Below, in pieces: positions 62,526-64,000 of a stretch of 64,000 bases of DNA. The position numbers and the translations under genes are program-made. How positions within the stretch are numbered: the first letter of the stretch is position 1; the number at the start of each line of letters is the position of its first letter. The notes beneath the pieces were generated by a model. That model did no database searches. It was not told the origin of the DNA and was given only the letters and a program-made list of their open reading frames with translations. The stretch covers positions 62,001-126,000 of the forward strand of contig JADJGA010000003.1 in NCBI GenBank assembly GCA_016708265.1, given 5' to 3'. Source of the stretch: Saprospiraceae bacterium (lineage in GTDB: Bacteria > Bacteroidota > Bacteroidia > Chitinophagales > Saprospiraceae).

Positions 62526-62637
62526 TATCACAAAACCGAATTTAGACATCTTAAAAATAAATTTTTATATATAAAATATTGATTTACACTTTTAATCAAT
62601 CAAAAATCATATCTTTTTAACTATCAATACATGCAAT

Positions 62638-63807
62638 ATGATACAGAATTTTGAATTTTACAATCCTACCAGACTGATCTTCGGGAAAGAAAAAATAGAA
62701 ACTTTAAGCAAATACTTACCGCTTGGATCAAAAATAATGTTGCTGTATGGCAAAAGCAGTATCAAAAAAAATGGCATTTACGATAAAGTAAAATTGACCC
62801 TTAAATCGTTTAATCACATCGAATTTGGAGGAATTGAGCCAAATCCGGTTTATGAAACCCTGATGCAGGCTGTTGAACTTGCCAGAAAAGAAAAAGTGGA
62901 CTTTCTGCTGCCTGTTGGTGGCGGATCGGTTATCGACGGAGCAAAATTCATCGCTGCAGCAATACCATTTGAAGGCTCTGATCCCTGGACTATAGTTTCG
63001 GAGAAAGCACCGGTAAAAAGTGCAGTTCCATTTGGTACCATTCTTACACTGCCGGCAACAGGTTCGGAGATGAACAGCGGAGCAGTTATAACAAGAAATT
63101 CCACAAAGGAAAAATTTGCATTCGGCTCTGTCCACACATTTCCTAAGTTTTCGATTCTCGATATTTCGGTGTTGAATTCATTACCAAAAAATCAGATCGC
63201 AAATGGCATTGCCGATGCATTCATACATACTACCGAGCAATATATGACCTACCCAATTAATGCACAGTTACAGGACAGAATGGCTGAAAGCATATTGAAA
63301 ACGCTGATCAGTGAAGGACCCAAAGTGCTAAGTGACAACATTGACGAAGAAGCAGGCGCCAATTTTATGTACAGTGCAACAATGGCACTTAACGGAATTA
63401 TCTCAATGGGAGTCCCGACTGACTGGTCAATCCATATAATCGGACATGAACTCACTGTACTGTACGGAATAGATCATGGCAGAACACTGGCTATCATCTT
63501 ACCTTCTCTTTACAAAAGAAAGATCGGTGATAAAATCGCAAAGCTGAGCCAGTTTGCTGAAAGAGTATGGAATATCAACAATGGAAGTAACATGGAAAAA
63601 GCACTCAAAGCAATAGAAAAAACTGAAGAATTTTTCAATTCTGTCGGTATATCAACGCATCTGAAGGATTATGGTGATAATATTGACCTGGAATTCACTG
63701 TCAAAGAAATAATCTCAAGGTTTAAAAGCAGGAATATCAAAGGACTGGGAGAAAAAGGGATAGTTACCCTTGCAGATATTGAGAATATATTGAGGGATTC
63801 GTGGTAG
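62638..63807 (+). CDS. Iron-containing alcohol dehydrogenase (YqhD/butanol dehydrogenase type)
   Basis: The protein is 389 residues. It is a group III, NAD(P)H-dependent, metal-containing alcohol dehydrogenase that reduces aldehydes to alcohols. The start FEFYNPTRLIFGKEKIETL and the GGGSVIDGAKFIAAAI nucleotide loop (about 98-113) match YqhD-type enzymes. Metal ligands are likely in ADAFIHTTEQY (Asp and His, near 192-202), HIIGHELTVLYG and GIDHGRTLAI. The substrate is unknown, but butyraldehyde- or glyoxal-type aldehydes are typical. It may serve fermentation alongside the lysine pathway (inference). Confidence 0.92.
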   Translation: MIQNFEFYNPTRLIFGKEKIETLSKYLPLGSKIMLLYGKSSIKKNGIYDKVKLTLKSFNHIEFGGIEPNPVYETLMQAVELARKEKVDFLLPVGGGSVIDGAKFIAAAIPFEGSDPWTIVSEKAPVKSAVPFGTILTLPATGSEMNSGAVITRNSTKEKFAFGSVHTFPKFSILDISVLNSLPKNQIANGIADAFIHTTEQYMTYPINAQLQDRMAESILKTLISEGPKVLSDNIDEEAGANFMYSATMALNGIISMGVPTDWSIHIIGHELTVLYGIDHGRTLAIILPSLYKRKIGDKIAKLSQFAERVWNINNGSNMEKALKAIEKTEEFFNSVGISTHLKDYGDNIDLEFTVKEIISRFKSRNIKGLGEKGIVTLADIENILRDSW

Positions 63808-63846
63808 AGGAAGGATAATGATTTTTATAAAAAATTGAAATGATAG

Positions 63847-63877
63847 TTGGGAAAATGGAAGTTTTGGTATATTTTTG
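63847..63877 (+). promoter_or_regulatory. Putative promoter for the gene starting at the window end
   Basis: TTG at 63847-63849 and TATTTTTG at 63870-63877 are separated by 20 bp, which fits the Bacteroidota TTTG-N19-21-TAnnTTTG pattern. It is the best two-box match in the window. Confidence 0.5.
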
Positions 63878-63983
63878 TAGCGTGAATAAGGAATTTTAAC
63901 TGGGTTATCAAACCGAATTCCTGAACTGCGATCTGACTGCATGAACTAAACAAATCTTAAATGTGAAAAAAAATGTTATCATT

Positions 63984-64000
63984 ATGAAAAAAAATTTATG
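63984..64000 (+). CDS. Possible start of a gene cut by the window end
   Basis: The final bases read ATGAAAAAAAATTTATG, which would encode MKKNL, the start of a signal-peptide-like sequence. Only five codons and two bases are visible, so the product is unknown. A promoter-like element lies about 107 bp upstream. Confidence 0.3.

Overview
The window is AT-rich chromosomal DNA from a member of the Bacteroidota. Evidence for this is seven predicted type IX secretion (T9SS) cargo proteins with C-terminal sorting or gliding-type (CHU_C) domains, gldE and gldD, a Rho factor with a long N-terminal insert, promoter-like TAnnTTTG boxes and a REP/RAYT locus. The secreted-protein style resembles Saprospiria/Chitinophagia/Cytophagia-type bacteria, but the sequence alone does not fix the class. 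No rRNA, tRNA, CRISPR array or prophage was seen.

Layout. 1-2017: rsmI and a RAYT (Y1) transposase, followed by a partial duplicate of the rsmI/RAYT junction. 2018-6308 (minus): a DUF4175 membrane coiled-coil protein, an RsbW-like ATPase and ybeY. 6458-13468: an orphan secreted protein, a DUF2461 protein, a PDZ lipoprotein and two large gliding-type C-terminal surface proteins. 13465-16040 (minus): rnpA, rpmH and rho. 16321-20856: serS, a zinc peptidase, frr, an HU/SPOR membrane protein and an EI24 protein. 21335-23494: a sigma-54-type response regulator without a DNA-binding domain, and a LOG-family nucleosidase. 23764-28137: a secreted pair that looks cohesin-like and dockerin-like, then a secreted esterase.

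28677-39796 is an eleven-gene, all-forward operon with the enzymes that carry L-lysine through beta-lysine and 3,5-diaminohexanoate to acetoacetate and crotonyl-CoA: kamA, kamD/kamE with their presumed reactivase kamB/kamC, kdd in two diverged tandem copies, kce, kal, and the two CoA-transferase subunits placed at opposite ends. Active-site numbering of KamA, KamE and Kce agrees closely with what I recall of the characterised enzymes. Lysine or a lysine-rich substrate is therefore a probable energy source.

40416-53199: an FG-GAP repeat T9SS protein, a YgiQ radical-SAM protein and a 2,715-residue T9SS protein. The latter is built from about thirteen DUF11-like modules arranged in a nested A/B and four-module pattern, then three SdrD_B-like domains. 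53504-58767: ssb, gldE, gldD, pssA, a ClC channel and mobA. 58836-60657: hypA, hypB and hypC (nickel hydrogenase maturation). 60708-61251: a toxin-antitoxin pair in which both genes have one in-frame stop. 61284-63807: an outer-membrane porin-like protein and a YqhD-type alcohol dehydrogenase. Lysine fermentation, hydrogenase maturation and an alcohol dehydrogenase together suggest an anaerobic or facultative lifestyle (inference).

The observations most worth following up are the nested repeat architecture of the giant surface protein, the possible T9SS-anchored cohesin/dockerin-like pair, the Kdd paralogues with different predicted coenzyme specificity, and the mosaic rsmI/RAYT duplication.
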